Source: CAWCDJ01 sp963796485
GTDB taxonomy: Bacteria > Acidobacteriota > Terriglobia > Bryobacterales > Bryobacteraceae
Reading direction: 5' to 3'
Length of the DNA: 64,000 nucleotides
Assembly (NCBI GenBank): GCA_963796485.1
Contig: CAWCLV010000004.1
Span: 434,001 to 498,000 of the forward strand
This document shows positions 26,813 to 35,683 of the stretch, one piece after another. How positions within the stretch are numbered: position 1 is the first letter of the stretch; every line of letters starts with the position of its first letter. The position numbers and the translations under genes are program-made. Below the pieces are notes generated by a model that ran no database searches, was not told the DNA's origin, and saw only the letters and a list, made by a program, of their open reading frames with translations.

Positions 26813-27033
26813 TCCCGGTCCTCGGATTCCTCAGCTTCGAGACGCCGCAGCGATGCGGCCCTGAATTCATTCAGGTCTTCATCGGACCAGGAATCGGACC
26901 AGTCGATCATCCGGTTCGGCGCGAGTTCGGCTAACCGTTGCGCGAGCGCGGATAATTCTATCGCCGTGTCCGGAGGCAGGCGGCGAAAGGCATCTACCAA
27001 CGACGCTTCTCGCTCGTTTAGCTGCATTTCCAT
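26809..27033 (-). CDS. putative antitoxin partner of the PemK/MazF-like toxin
   Basis: A 74-residue acidic helical protein: MEMQLNEREASLVDAFRRLP, TAIELSALAQRLAEL, and a Trp/Asp-rich C-terminus (DWSDSWSDEDL). Its stop overlaps the toxin start by 4 bases, the usual arrangement of a type II module. I recognise no named DNA-binding family with confidence; the antitoxin call rests on size, charge and position. Confidence 0.6.
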   Translation of the reverse strand: MEMQLNEREASLVDAFRRLPPDTAIELSALAQRLAELAPNRMIDWSDSWSDEDLNEFRAASLRRLEAEESEDRD

Positions 27034-27057
27034 ATCCTGTACCCAGTATAGCGGCGT

Positions 27058-28137
27058 CTACGCCAGCGTCAGGTTCGCTTCCGCCTTGATCTCCAGCCCG
27101 GCGAACTCGCCGCGGCGCAGTTTGGGAAACGCCGCCGCCGCGATCATCGCCGCGTTATCCGTGGAAAGCCCGGGCGAAGGAAAGTGCACCGGATAAGGCA
27201 ACCTCGCCGCCTGCGCCGCGGCCCGCAGCCCCGAATTGCAGGCCACGCCCCCGGAGATGACCAGGCTCGCCGCGCCGATCGCCTCCGCGGCCGCCGCCGC
27301 CCGCGTCAACAATTCGTTGATGACCGCGTGCTGAAACGAAGCCAATAGTCCCAGGGTCGCCGGAGGTGTCACCGCCAGCCAGTCCTCGACCGAAGGCGAC
27401 GCCTTTTCCCGCCGCAGCGCCTTGCGGACTTCGATTTCGGCACCCATATCGCGGGCCTGCACCCATCGCAGGACGGCCGTCTTCAGCCCGCTGAAGCTGA
27501 AATCGAGCAGGTTCCCCTTCATCTTGGCGAAGGTGAAACGGACCGCCAGGGGGTCGCCGTAGGGCGCCAGGCGGTCGATCACCGGTCCTCCGGGGTATCC
27601 GAACCCGAGCAGTTTGCCGACTTTGTCGAACGCCTCGCCCGCCGCATCGTCCCGCGTTCTTCCCAGCAGCCGGTAGGTGAAATCCTCGCACACCTCGAAC
27701 AGGTGGGTATGCCCCCCGCTGACCACCAGAGCCAAGGCCGGGAAGGCCACCGGCGTTCCCGCCTTCCGCGCCTCCAGAATCACCGCGTGGATGTGCCCTT
27801 CGATATGGTTCACGGCAATCAGCGGCAGCCCCTTGGCAAAACAAAGCGATTTGGCGTACGTCAGGCCGACCAGGAGCGACCCCACCAGCCCCGGCCCCAC
27901 CGTCGCCGCGATCGCCGCCAGATCGTCCAGGCGTGTACCGGAACGCTCCAACGCCTCGCGCACCACCGGTACGATCGCTCGCAGATGCTCCCGCGAGGCC
28001 AGTTCCGGCACTACGCCGCCGTACTTTCCGTGAGTGTCCATCTGCGACGCCACCACCGACGCCAGCACGGTTTCGCCGTTCTCCACCACCGCCGCGGCCG
28101 TTTCGTCGCAGGAAGATTCGATTGCCAGAATGCGCAC
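27058..28137 (-). CDS. tsaD: tRNA N6-adenosine threonylcarbamoyltransferase
   Basis: A 359-residue ASKHA-fold enzyme that transfers threonylcarbamoyl to A37 of ANN-decoding tRNAs, together with TsaB and TsaE (not in this window). Landmarks are ILAIESSCDETAAAVVE, the metal-binding VNHIEGHIHAV, and VSGGHTHLF. Length is normal. The GTG start shares one base with the TAG stop of the upstream gene (TAGTG), so the two are coupled. The 3' end is duplicated in diverged form about 0.95 kb downstream. Confidence 0.96.
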   Translation of the reverse strand: MRILAIESSCDETAAAVVENGETVLASVVASQMDTHGKYGGVVPELASREHLRAIVPVVREALERSGTRLDDLAAIAATVGPGLVGSLLVGLTYAKSLCFAKGLPLIAVNHIEGHIHAVILEARKAGTPVAFPALALVVSGGHTHLFEVCEDFTYRLLGRTRDDAAGEAFDKVGKLLGFGYPGGPVIDRLAPYGDPLAVRFTFAKMKGNLLDFSFSGLKTAVLRWVQARDMGAEIEVRKALRREKASPSVEDWLAVTPPATLGLLASFQHAVINELLTRAAAAAEAIGAASLVISGGVACNSGLRAAAQAARLPYPVHFPSPGLSTDNAAMIAAAAFPKLRRGEFAGLEIKAEANLTLA

Positions 28138-28457
28138 TAGCTCTTATTCTCCCATTCGAGCAGCCGTTCCAGCGGGGTAGCGGTCGGGCGGGCGCCGCGG
28201 CGGGCGCCGAAGTTCAATAGGGCGGAGGCTTTCCAGGCACAGCGCTGGGCGGCGCCCTGCAAGTCCAGCAGCAGCGGACGGGCCGGATGGCCGGGCTCCA
28301 GGGCCGCTATGGAACCGGTAACGCTGCTCATGATGACGGTCAGCTCGTCGTTGAAATCGTGCGCGGCCGCGGCGGCGACGGCCGAAGCACGATCGGCACG
28401 GGTTAGTCTTTCCACAAGCGCAGAATAAACCCGCATCTGGTGCGCTCCCGTGCCCAT
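28137..28457 (-). CDS. small protein resembling a histidine-kinase DHp helix pair
   Basis: A 106-residue protein. The segment AAAAHDFNDELTVIMSSVTG closely matches the H-box of sensor kinases (AHDFNNLLTVI), and the following helix (RPLLLDLQGAAQRCAWKASALLNFGAR) fits the second DHp helix. No ATPase domain follows. It may be a free phosphotransfer or dimerisation module, or a relic of a kinase. The start could be 28457 or the internal ATG at 28436. Its stop touches the tsaD start. Confidence 0.55.
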   Translation of the reverse strand: MGTGAHQMRVYSALVERLTRADRASAVAAAAAHDFNDELTVIMSSVTGSIAALEPGHPARPLLLDLQGAAQRCAWKASALLNFGARRGARPTATPLERLLEWENKS

Positions 28458-28576
28458 TGACCCGTAAGGTTTTAGCTATCACCAGTTTAAAATTTCCGAA
28501 ACCGTGTGACCGGAACGCGGAAGGGCGTCCGACCGTCACATAGTACAATGAAAGGCAACTGGAGTTGTTGATCCAA

Positions 28577-30439
28577 ATGAAGATCCGAACCGCTGCGCTG
28601 ATCCTGGGGATCGCGGCAGCATCGTTCCCTGTATTTGCAGTTGACACCAACCTTTCCCGTCCCGTCGCAGGCAAAGTGGACATCATGCCGCTGAAAGACG
28701 TCAAGCCCGGCATGAAAGCCGTCGCCTGGACCGTCTTTCAAGGGACGACACCCGAACCGGTACCCATCGAAATCATCGGACGCCTGAAAAACGTCTGGGG
28801 GCCGAATCAGGACATCATCCTCGGCAAAATGGGGGGTAAAGCTACCCGTACCAATGTCGCCGGCGGAATGAGCGGCAGCCCCGTCTATATCGACGGCAAG
28901 CTGGTCGGCGCGGTGGCCCTGCGGCTAAGCGTGTTTTCCCCGGATGCCATCTGTGGAATCACCCCGATCGAGCTGATGCTCGAAATTAACGACCTGGATA
29001 AGTCGCGCCCGGAAAATGCCCGCACCCCGGATAAAGTGGCGCGCAAGAGCGAAGTCTCGGTACCCGGCGAACTGCTCGGCCAGCCGGTCTCCGCCGGCTC
29101 CGGTTCGTCTTTCGCGAACATCCAGACGATGGTGCCCATCGAATCGCCCCTGGTCTTCTCCGGGTTCAACGAAGGTGCGCTCCAGCAGTTCGGCCCGATC
29201 TTCCAGCAAATGGGCGTAGCCGCCGTTCAGAGCGGCGCCGCCGGCTCCGAGTTGCGCGGCAGCAAGCCCGTGGCGGGCTGGCAGAAGTCTCTGAATCCCG
29301 GCGACACCGTGGCCGGGGTCCTGGTCGATGGCGATATGAGCGTCACCGGGATCGGCACCGTCACGTATAACGACGGCAAGCGGATCCTGGCATTCGGCCA
29401 TCCTTTCTTCAACCTCGGCCCGGTGGATATGCCGATGGCCAAGGGCGAGGTGCTGATGACCCTGGCCTCCGCCTTCCAGCCGAACAAGATGGCGAATGCC
29501 ACCGATATCGTCGGCGCGCTCCACCAGGATCGCCACAGCGGAATCATGGGCGTGCTGGGAAGCACCGCCGATATGGTCCCGGTCACCGTGCGGGTGCGGT
29601 CGCTCAATCACCAGGAAGCGGTCGTCAAAGAGAAGGATTTCCACTTCAACGTCTTCGTGCATCAGAAGTGGACGCCCTATCTGATGATGCTGACCCTCTA
29701 CAACTCCATCTCGGAACTGAACGAGTTCTCCGACGAGGCCACCTACCGGCTTTCCGGGCACGTAAACTTGAACGGCCAGCCCAACATCTCGCTCACCACC
29801 ATGCAGGCCTCCGGCGAAATGCCGATGCCCGCGCCCATGATGCTCGCCGGGTGGTGGGGCGACAAGTTCAACCGGCTCTATCTGAACAACGTGAAGACGC
29901 CGGACCTGAAGAGCGTGGACGCCACCGTAGACCTGATCCCCGAACGCCGCGTAGCCACTATCGAGAACGCCTGGGTGCCTGACCCCGACGTGCGGCCCGG
30001 AGACGAAGTCCCCGTCAAAGTGATGCTGCGCCCCTACCGCGGCGAGCCCATTCAACGGCAGTTCACCATCAAGATCCCCGCCGGGATCGGGAAGGGCGAT
30101 CACCGCATCGTGCTGAGCGATGCCGATACCGTCAACCGCATGCAGAACATGGCGGGCATGATGAACCACTTCCTCGATCTACCCGAGACGGTCTCTCTGC
30201 TGAATCAGGAACGCACCAATAACAAGCTGTACATTTCCCTGGTGGACAAGAGCCCAACGGCTTACTACGACGATAAAACGCTGCCGAGCCTGCCGTCCTC
30301 GGTGCTGAACGTCATGCAAGCCGGCAGGGCGCCAAACCAGTCGCTCTTCACCTCGCCCGAAACGGCTTCCGAGCAGATGGCTCTGCCGTTCGATTACGTC
30401 GTGACGGGCAGCTATTCGCTGCAAATCCACGTTAAGTAA
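28577..30439 (+). CDS. SpoIVB-type (S55) serine peptidase domain protein
   Basis: A 620-residue exported protein. A signal peptide (IRTAALILGIAAASFPVFA) is followed by an S55 peptidase domain with the nucleophile motif NVAGGMSGSPVYIDGKLVGAV (Ser near residues 99-101) and a second block, GDMSVTGIGTVTYNDGKRIL followed by AFGHPFF. The remaining 300 residues have no named domain. In Bacillus, SpoIVB signals during sporulation; acidobacteria do not sporulate, so the target here is unknown. The ATG at 28577 is preferred, with GGAG 12 bases upstream; an upstream TTG is possible. It probably shares an operon with the next two genes. Confidence 0.8.
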   Translation: MKIRTAALILGIAAASFPVFAVDTNLSRPVAGKVDIMPLKDVKPGMKAVAWTVFQGTTPEPVPIEIIGRLKNVWGPNQDIILGKMGGKATRTNVAGGMSGSPVYIDGKLVGAVALRLSVFSPDAICGITPIELMLEINDLDKSRPENARTPDKVARKSEVSVPGELLGQPVSAGSGSSFANIQTMVPIESPLVFSGFNEGALQQFGPIFQQMGVAAVQSGAAGSELRGSKPVAGWQKSLNPGDTVAGVLVDGDMSVTGIGTVTYNDGKRILAFGHPFFNLGPVDMPMAKGEVLMTLASAFQPNKMANATDIVGALHQDRHSGIMGVLGSTADMVPVTVRVRSLNHQEAVVKEKDFHFNVFVHQKWTPYLMMLTLYNSISELNEFSDEATYRLSGHVNLNGQPNISLTTMQASGEMPMPAPMMLAGWWGDKFNRLYLNNVKTPDLKSVDATVDLIPERRVATIENAWVPDPDVRPGDEVPVKVMLRPYRGEPIQRQFTIKIPAGIGKGDHRIVLSDADTVNRMQNMAGMMNHFLDLPETVSLLNQERTNNKLYISLVDKSPTAYYDDKTLPSLPSSVLNVMQAGRAPNQSLFTSPETASEQMALPFDYVVTGSYSLQIHVK

Positions 30440-30463
30440 GAAGTAGGCGGCCTAGAAACATCA

Positions 30464-32659
30464 ATGAGAAAAACGCTTCGCTGGCTGCCGCTGGCCTTCG
30501 CCACGGTAGCCTTGTTTGCGGGCGAAACCCGCACCTGGACACAGTCCGACTATTCCGATTTTGAAAATGGCGTCATCAAGAACCTTTCGGTCCGCAGCGA
30601 CGGCCTGCTGACGCTCGCGCCGCGGTCGCACGAACTCTTCGACACGTCCGCGCCCTACCTCTGGGCCCTCGCCCAGGATTCCAAGGGGAACCTCTACGCC
30701 GGCGGGGGGACCTCCGCCAAGTTGTACCGGATCCAGCCCGACGGCAAGGGCAAAGTCCTGGCCGATCTCGATGCGCTCGAAATCCATGCCATCGCCGTCG
30801 ATTCCGAGGACCGCATCTACGCCGCGACTTCCCCCGACGGCAAGGTCTACCGCATCACCGGAAACGCCAAGCCCGAGGTGTTCTATTCCCCCAAGCAGAA
30901 GTACATCTGGGCCATGGCCTTCGACAGCAAGGGGAACCTGTTCGTCGCCACCGGCGATCAGGGCGAGATCCACAAGGTCACCCCGGACGGCAAAGGGTCG
31001 GTCTTCTTCAAAACCGATGAGACCCACGTCCGCTCCATGGCCGTCGATTCCAAGGACGACCTGATTGTCGGCACCGACCCGGGCGGCCTTGTGCTGCGCG
31101 TCACCCCCTCCGGCGAAGGCTTCGTGCTCTACCAGATGCCCAAGCGGGAGGTCACCTCGGTCGCCGTCGCGAAGGACGGCACCATTTACGCCGCCGCCGT
31201 AGGCACCAAGCAGGCGTCCCTGCCCGGGGCGGTATCCGCGCCCGTGCAGCAGGTTTCCACTCCCACCACGGTAGCGGCGCCCGGGGCCACCATAACGGTT
31301 ACTCCGCAGCGCGCCATCGCGCCGCCGCCGGCCTCCATCTCCACGCCCGCCGGTGTGCGCGGCGGAAGCGACGTCTACCGCATCGAACCCAACGGCAACC
31401 CGCACCAGGTCTGGAGCCATTCGCAGGACGTGGTTTACGCGATCGGCTTCGATAGCTCCGGCCGCGTGCTGCTGGGTGCCGGCAATAAGGGGACCATCTA
31501 CCGGATCGAGTCGCCCACGCGCTACACCTCGCTGCTCACCATGCCCGCCACCCAAATCACGGCCTTCCAGCAGGGGCATAACGGCCACCTTTATGCCGCC
31601 ACCGGCAACGTCGGCAAGATCTACGACATCGGCCCCGGCCTGGAACATCAGGGCACGCTCGAAAGCGACGTCTTCGATTCCAATATGTATTCTCTTTGGG
31701 GACGCCTCAGCTTCGAGGCCAACCTGAACGGCGGCGAAGTCGGCTTAGAGACGCGCAGCGGAAATCTCGATCAGCCGCAGAAGAACTGGAGCCCCTGGTC
31801 GGCCGCCATCACCAACGGCAAGGGCGGCCGGATCGCCGCACCCGCCGCGCGGTTCGTACAATGGCGCGCCACCCTGACCGCGGCGGGCACCGGCCATTCC
31901 CCCGAACTCGAATCGGTGGATGTGGCCTACCTTCCGAAGAACGTGGAGCCGAGCATCACCACGGTCGAGATTACGCCTCCCAATTATCGTTTCCCGCCGC
32001 CTCTCGCACCCATTCTCGCGGCCACCCAGAACCTGAACCTGCCGCCGCTCGGAAAGCGGACCTCCAGCATGGCGCCTGTCTTTTCGATCGACAGCAACAC
32101 CACTCCCTCGATGCAGCCGGCCAAGGGCTACATCGGAGTGCGCTGGCTCGCCTCCGATCCGAATGGCGACACCCTGGTCTACAAAGTCGAGATCCGCGGC
32201 GTGAAGGAAACCGAATGGAAGCCGCTCAAGGAGAAAGTCAGCGAGAAGTACGTCTCCTGGGATTCCACGGCCTTCCCCGACGGCGAATACCGCCTGCGCA
32301 TCACGGCTTCCGACGCCCCGAGCAACCCGCCCGGCGATGCTCTCGAATCGCAGGCCGTGAGCGATCCGTTCCTCATCGACAACACACCGCCCGCCATCAC
32401 CAACATGACCGCCGCTCGTAACGGCGGCAAAATTCAGTTGAAGTGGCACGCGGCGGACGCGCTGAACAACGTCACCAACGCGGAGTACTCGCTCGATGGC
32501 GGCGACTGGACCGTAGTCGCTCCCGTCACCCGCCTTTCGGACGCGCCCCAACTCGATTACGATCTCGGCGTCGATGCCGGCCCCGGCGAGCACACCGTCG
32601 CCATTCGCGTGCAGGACGACTACGACAACGTCGCCACCGCCAAATCCGTCGTAAAGTAA
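30464..32659 (+). CDS. secreted NHL/SMP-30-like beta-propeller protein
   Basis: A 731-residue exported protein with a signal peptide (LRWLPLAFATVALFAG). Repeated blades are clear: YLWALAQDSKGNLYAGGG, IHAIAVDSEDRIYAATS, YIWAMAFDSKGNLFVATG, VRSMAVDSKDDLIVGTD and VTSVAVAKDGTIYAAAV, giving a six- or seven-bladed propeller. The C-terminal 300 residues look like fibronectin-type or other beta-sandwich modules (GEYRLRITASDAPSN). It starts 24 bases after the S55 peptidase gene, suggesting a functional link. No enzymatic motif is seen. Confidence 0.75.
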   Translation: MRKTLRWLPLAFATVALFAGETRTWTQSDYSDFENGVIKNLSVRSDGLLTLAPRSHELFDTSAPYLWALAQDSKGNLYAGGGTSAKLYRIQPDGKGKVLADLDALEIHAIAVDSEDRIYAATSPDGKVYRITGNAKPEVFYSPKQKYIWAMAFDSKGNLFVATGDQGEIHKVTPDGKGSVFFKTDETHVRSMAVDSKDDLIVGTDPGGLVLRVTPSGEGFVLYQMPKREVTSVAVAKDGTIYAAAVGTKQASLPGAVSAPVQQVSTPTTVAAPGATITVTPQRAIAPPPASISTPAGVRGGSDVYRIEPNGNPHQVWSHSQDVVYAIGFDSSGRVLLGAGNKGTIYRIESPTRYTSLLTMPATQITAFQQGHNGHLYAATGNVGKIYDIGPGLEHQGTLESDVFDSNMYSLWGRLSFEANLNGGEVGLETRSGNLDQPQKNWSPWSAAITNGKGGRIAAPAARFVQWRATLTAAGTGHSPELESVDVAYLPKNVEPSITTVEITPPNYRFPPPLAPILAATQNLNLPPLGKRTSSMAPVFSIDSNTTPSMQPAKGYIGVRWLASDPNGDTLVYKVEIRGVKETEWKPLKEKVSEKYVSWDSTAFPDGEYRLRITASDAPSNPPGDALESQAVSDPFLIDNTPPAITNMTAARNGGKIQLKWHAADALNNVTNAEYSLDGGDWTVVAPVTRLSDAPQLDYDLGVDAGPGEHTVAIRVQDDYDNVATAKSVVK

Positions 32660-32666
32660 GTAGGTA

Positions 32667-32688
32667 GGGTAGGCCTCCGGGCCTGCCC
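32667..32688. repeat. dispersed palindromic repeat, copy 2
   Basis: GGGTAGGCC-TCCG-GGCCTGCCC, almost identical to the element at 17711-17731 and again lying just after a stop codon. A hairpin without a T-tract. Confidence 0.6.
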
Positions 32689-32697
32689 TCACCAATC

Positions 32698-33453
32698 ATG
32701 CCGATCCGCTCCACCCAAACCGAAATCCGCGTCCATTCGACCCCGGAAGGAGCGGGCGCGGCCGGCGCGCAGATCGCCGCCGCCGTCATCCGCAACGAAA
32801 TGGCGCGTAAGGGCAAAGCGGCCGTGATCTTCGCCTCCGCCGTCTCCCAGGATCCGTTCCTCGCCGCGCTGCGGGTCGCGGATATCGACTGGCCCCGCCT
32901 CACCGCCTTCCACATGGATGAGTATGCCGGCATGAGCGAGCGCCACCCCGCCTCGTTCCGCCGCTTCCTGCGCGAACGCCTCTTCGATTGCGTGCCCGCG
33001 GCCACCTTCCACGGTCTGAACGCCGAGGCGGCCGATCTCGAAGCCGAGTGCGATCGCTACGCCGCGCTACTGCGGGAGGCCCAGCCCTGCCTCGTTGTGA
33101 TGGGAATTGGCGAAAATGGCCACCTGGCTTTTATCGACCCGCCCGTCTGCCGGTTCGACGAGCCCCGCGACGTCCGCGTGGTCGATCTCGATGACGTCTG
33201 CCGCATGCAGCAGGTGCATGATGGCGCGTTCCCCTCGATCGACGACGTCCCCAAGCGGGCGCTCTCGCTCACCGTGCCGCTCTTCCTCCGGATCCCCCGG
33301 GCAGTCGTCTTCGTCAACGGCGAACGCAAAAGTGCCGCCGTCCGCGCCGCCCTCGAGGGACCGATTGCGGAATCGTGCCCGGCGTCGGCCCTGCGCCGCC
33401 ACCCCTCCGCCACGCTCTTTCTGGATCGGGCCGCGGCGTCGCTTCTCGCCTGA
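32698..33453 (+). CDS. glucosamine-6-phosphate deaminase-like protein (NagB family)
   Basis: A 251-residue sugar-phosphate isomerase/deaminase. Landmarks are TAFHMDEYAGM (active-site Asp), VMGIGENGHLAFIDPP (Asn/His catalytic segment) and a late LTVPLFLRIPRAVVFVNGERK. These match NagB and its relatives, which convert glucosamine-6-phosphate to fructose-6-phosphate and ammonia. It is slightly shorter than E. coli NagB and lacks the allosteric tail, so a different amino-sugar substrate is possible. It follows the propeller gene by 38 bases. Confidence 0.8.
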   Translation: MPIRSTQTEIRVHSTPEGAGAAGAQIAAAVIRNEMARKGKAAVIFASAVSQDPFLAALRVADIDWPRLTAFHMDEYAGMSERHPASFRRFLRERLFDCVPAATFHGLNAEAADLEAECDRYAALLREAQPCLVVMGIGENGHLAFIDPPVCRFDEPRDVRVVDLDDVCRMQQVHDGAFPSIDDVPKRALSLTVPLFLRIPRAVVFVNGERKSAAVRAALEGPIAESCPASALRRHPSATLFLDRAAASLLA

Positions 33454-33481
33454 CCGCCGCCCGCGGAGCCCGCTTGACGGA

Positions 33482-34474
33482 CTACCGCCGGCAGTACTCC
33501 GGATACAGCTTTTGCATGCAATCCGGGCATATACCGTGGGTGAACGTCATTTCGGAATGGGCCTGAATGTAGCTCTCCATCTGTTGCCAGCCGCCCTTCT
33601 CGTTGAAGATCCGCTTGCAGGAAGCGCAAATCGAAACCAGCCCGCTTAACACCTTTACCTTCTCGAGCGCGGCCTGGAGTTGCACAGCCATTCGCTCCCT
33701 CTCCATGGCATGCCGTTTCAGCGGAGTGACATCGAAGTAAGCCCCCCTGAGCCCCGCGATGCCCTGCCGCCGCCCGCGGATCGGCTCCAACATGACATCG
33801 AGATAATGCCGGCTGCCCTGCAGAGTCACTTGCGTCTCGTCGCGGGCGCCCACGCCGTTCTGTAGAACCCTCCGCTTCACGGCCGACAGGCGGGACGCCT
33901 CTTTTCGATCGAAGATCGCCTGATCGCTCTGACCGATATACTCCTGCCCGATCCATTGGGCTATCGACGAATAGATCCAGGAGTATCGGAGCTGCCGGTC
34001 CTGGTTGAAGACGACCACGGGCATGTTCGATAGGGCAATCCGGAAGAGCGCCTCGCTATCGCGCAAAGCTGTTTCGGTCCGCTTGAGCTCGGACATATCC
34101 CGTATCGCCACCACCCCGATTCTCCCGGTTTCGGTCTCGATCGGACTCAGGCTGATATCGATCGGAAACTCCGTCCGGTCCTTGCGCCGCCCCCAAAACT
34201 CTCTTCCCTCGTCCATAGCGCGCCGCTTTGGGTGTTCGAAGAATTCGGAGCGATGCCCGCGATGCACGGCCCGAAAGCGCTGCGGCATCAGCATTTCGAC
34301 TCTTTTGCCCAGCAGTTCCTCTCGCGCATATCCAAACATCTCCTCGGTCCGGACGTTGACTTGGCGAATTCTGCCGTTTGAACCAGCGACAAGCATCGCG
34401 TCCGGCGCCGCCTCCAGGAGGAACTGCAAGTAGTATTCGGGCAGGGCTAACCTGCTCAGACCGGTAGCGCCCAC
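33482..34474 (-). CDS. double-PAS sensor protein with C-terminal Cys motif
   Basis: A 330-residue cytoplasmic protein. PAS domain 1 (about residues 15-130) contains LLEAAPDAMLVAGSNGRIRQ and SPIETETGRIGVVAIRDMSE; PAS domain 2 follows (ALFRIALSNMPVVVFNQDRQ). A coiled coil (MAVQLQAALEKVKVLSGL) then leads to CASCKRI and GICPDCMQKLYPEY, a four-Cys module common in response-regulator-linked PAS proteins. There is no kinase, GGDEF or DNA-binding output. It starts at GTG. A partner protein probably supplies the output. Confidence 0.8.
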   Translation of the reverse strand: MGATGLSRLALPEYYLQFLLEAAPDAMLVAGSNGRIRQVNVRTEEMFGYAREELLGKRVEMLMPQRFRAVHRGHRSEFFEHPKRRAMDEGREFWGRRKDRTEFPIDISLSPIETETGRIGVVAIRDMSELKRTETALRDSEALFRIALSNMPVVVFNQDRQLRYSWIYSSIAQWIGQEYIGQSDQAIFDRKEASRLSAVKRRVLQNGVGARDETQVTLQGSRHYLDVMLEPIRGRRQGIAGLRGAYFDVTPLKRHAMERERMAVQLQAALEKVKVLSGLVSICASCKRIFNEKGGWQQMESYIQAHSEMTFTHGICPDCMQKLYPEYCRR

Positions 34475-34587
34475 ACTTGGAGGATTCCGCCGCCGGGCGT
34501 GGGGGCTCCCGGGAACGGTGAATTTTCGAAAGGGCTGCAGCGCGTTATGATACTGTAACTTCCGCGGCTCATAATAGAACCATTCCT

Positions 34588-35676
34588 ATGTTCGCCAAAA
34601 TGACACGACTCGCCTGCATTCTCGCGATCCCCTTGTTGTTCCCGGTCATCCGCGCGGAAGACAAGGTCGTCGGCGGCCCCTATGCCGTGAATGTAGGCCA
34701 GAGAACCGCGACTGTCGTCTGGATCGTGCAGAGCACCCAGATCACCCTCGGCAAAGAACCCGGGAAAGCAGAGAAGACGAGCCCGGTGCTACACGCCGAG
34801 AAGGTCCACTTCTCCGGACTGCAGCCGGGAACGAAGTATTACTACGACACCACGGGGCGCGAGGACGGCAAAGGGAGCTTCCAGACCGCACCCGCCGCGG
34901 GCAAAGCCGCTCCCTTTCAGTTCGTCGTTTTCGGCGATACCCGCACGCGCCACGACGTTCACCGCAGAGTCATCGCCGCCATTCTGAAATACTCCTCGCC
35001 CGATTTCGTTCTCCACACCGGCGACCTGGTTGCCGACGGCGCGGATTCCGCGCAATGGCCCGTCTTCTTCGACATCGAACGCGAGCTCCTGCGCAAGGCG
35101 GCCTTTTTCCCGGCCCTGGGCAACCACGAGCGGAACGATTCGCAGTTTTACGAATTTTTCGGAGTCTCCACGCCGTATTACTCCTTCAATTGGGGGAATG
35201 CCCATTTCATCGTGCTGAATAGCGACATAGGGAATGCCGCATCCAGCGCGGCCGCTCGCGAAACCTTCTGGACCGAACAGACCCGCTGGCTTGAGGAAGA
35301 CCTGAAGAACAGCCAGTCCGCCGATTTCCGGTTCGTCATGTGCCACCATCCACCGATCACCGCGGTCACTCGGCGCCAGGGCGCGAACCCGCAAATGACC
35401 GCCCTCATCCCGCTCTTCGAAAAATACAAGCTGACGGCCGGCTTCTTCGGCCACGATCATAACTATCAACACTATCTCCAGAACGGAATTCACTACTTCA
35501 TTACGGGTGGCGGCGGAGCCCCGCTCTACGATGTGGATAAGCCGCCCGCCGGGATCACCCGGAAGGTTGTCAGCGCGGAAAACTTCGTAACGGTCCAGGT
35601 GGATGGCAAAAAACTGCGGATCGAAGCGAAACTCCTCGACGGCTCCCCGATCGACGTTACGGAAATCGGCCGCTAG
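34588..35676 (+). CDS. secreted purple-acid-phosphatase-like metallophosphoesterase
   Basis: A 362-residue exported protein: signal peptide (ACILAIPLLFPVIRA), an N-terminal fibronectin-like domain (TATVVWIVQSTQ, FSGLQPGTKYYYDT), then a calcineurin-like domain with all metal-site motifs: VFGDTRTRHD, LHTGDLV, LGNHERND, CHHPP and FGHDHNYQHY. This matches purple acid phosphatase architecture. The substrate, probably a phosphate ester, is unknown. It is likely periplasmic and monocistronic. Confidence 0.85.
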   Translation: MFAKMTRLACILAIPLLFPVIRAEDKVVGGPYAVNVGQRTATVVWIVQSTQITLGKEPGKAEKTSPVLHAEKVHFSGLQPGTKYYYDTTGREDGKGSFQTAPAAGKAAPFQFVVFGDTRTRHDVHRRVIAAILKYSSPDFVLHTGDLVADGADSAQWPVFFDIERELLRKAAFFPALGNHERNDSQFYEFFGVSTPYYSFNWGNAHFIVLNSDIGNAASSAAARETFWTEQTRWLEEDLKNSQSADFRFVMCHHPPITAVTRRQGANPQMTALIPLFEKYKLTAGFFGHDHNYQHYLQNGIHYFITGGGGAPLYDVDKPPAGITRKVVSAENFVTVQVDGKKLRIEAKLLDGSPIDVTEIGR

Positions 35677-35683
35677 CGCCGGC

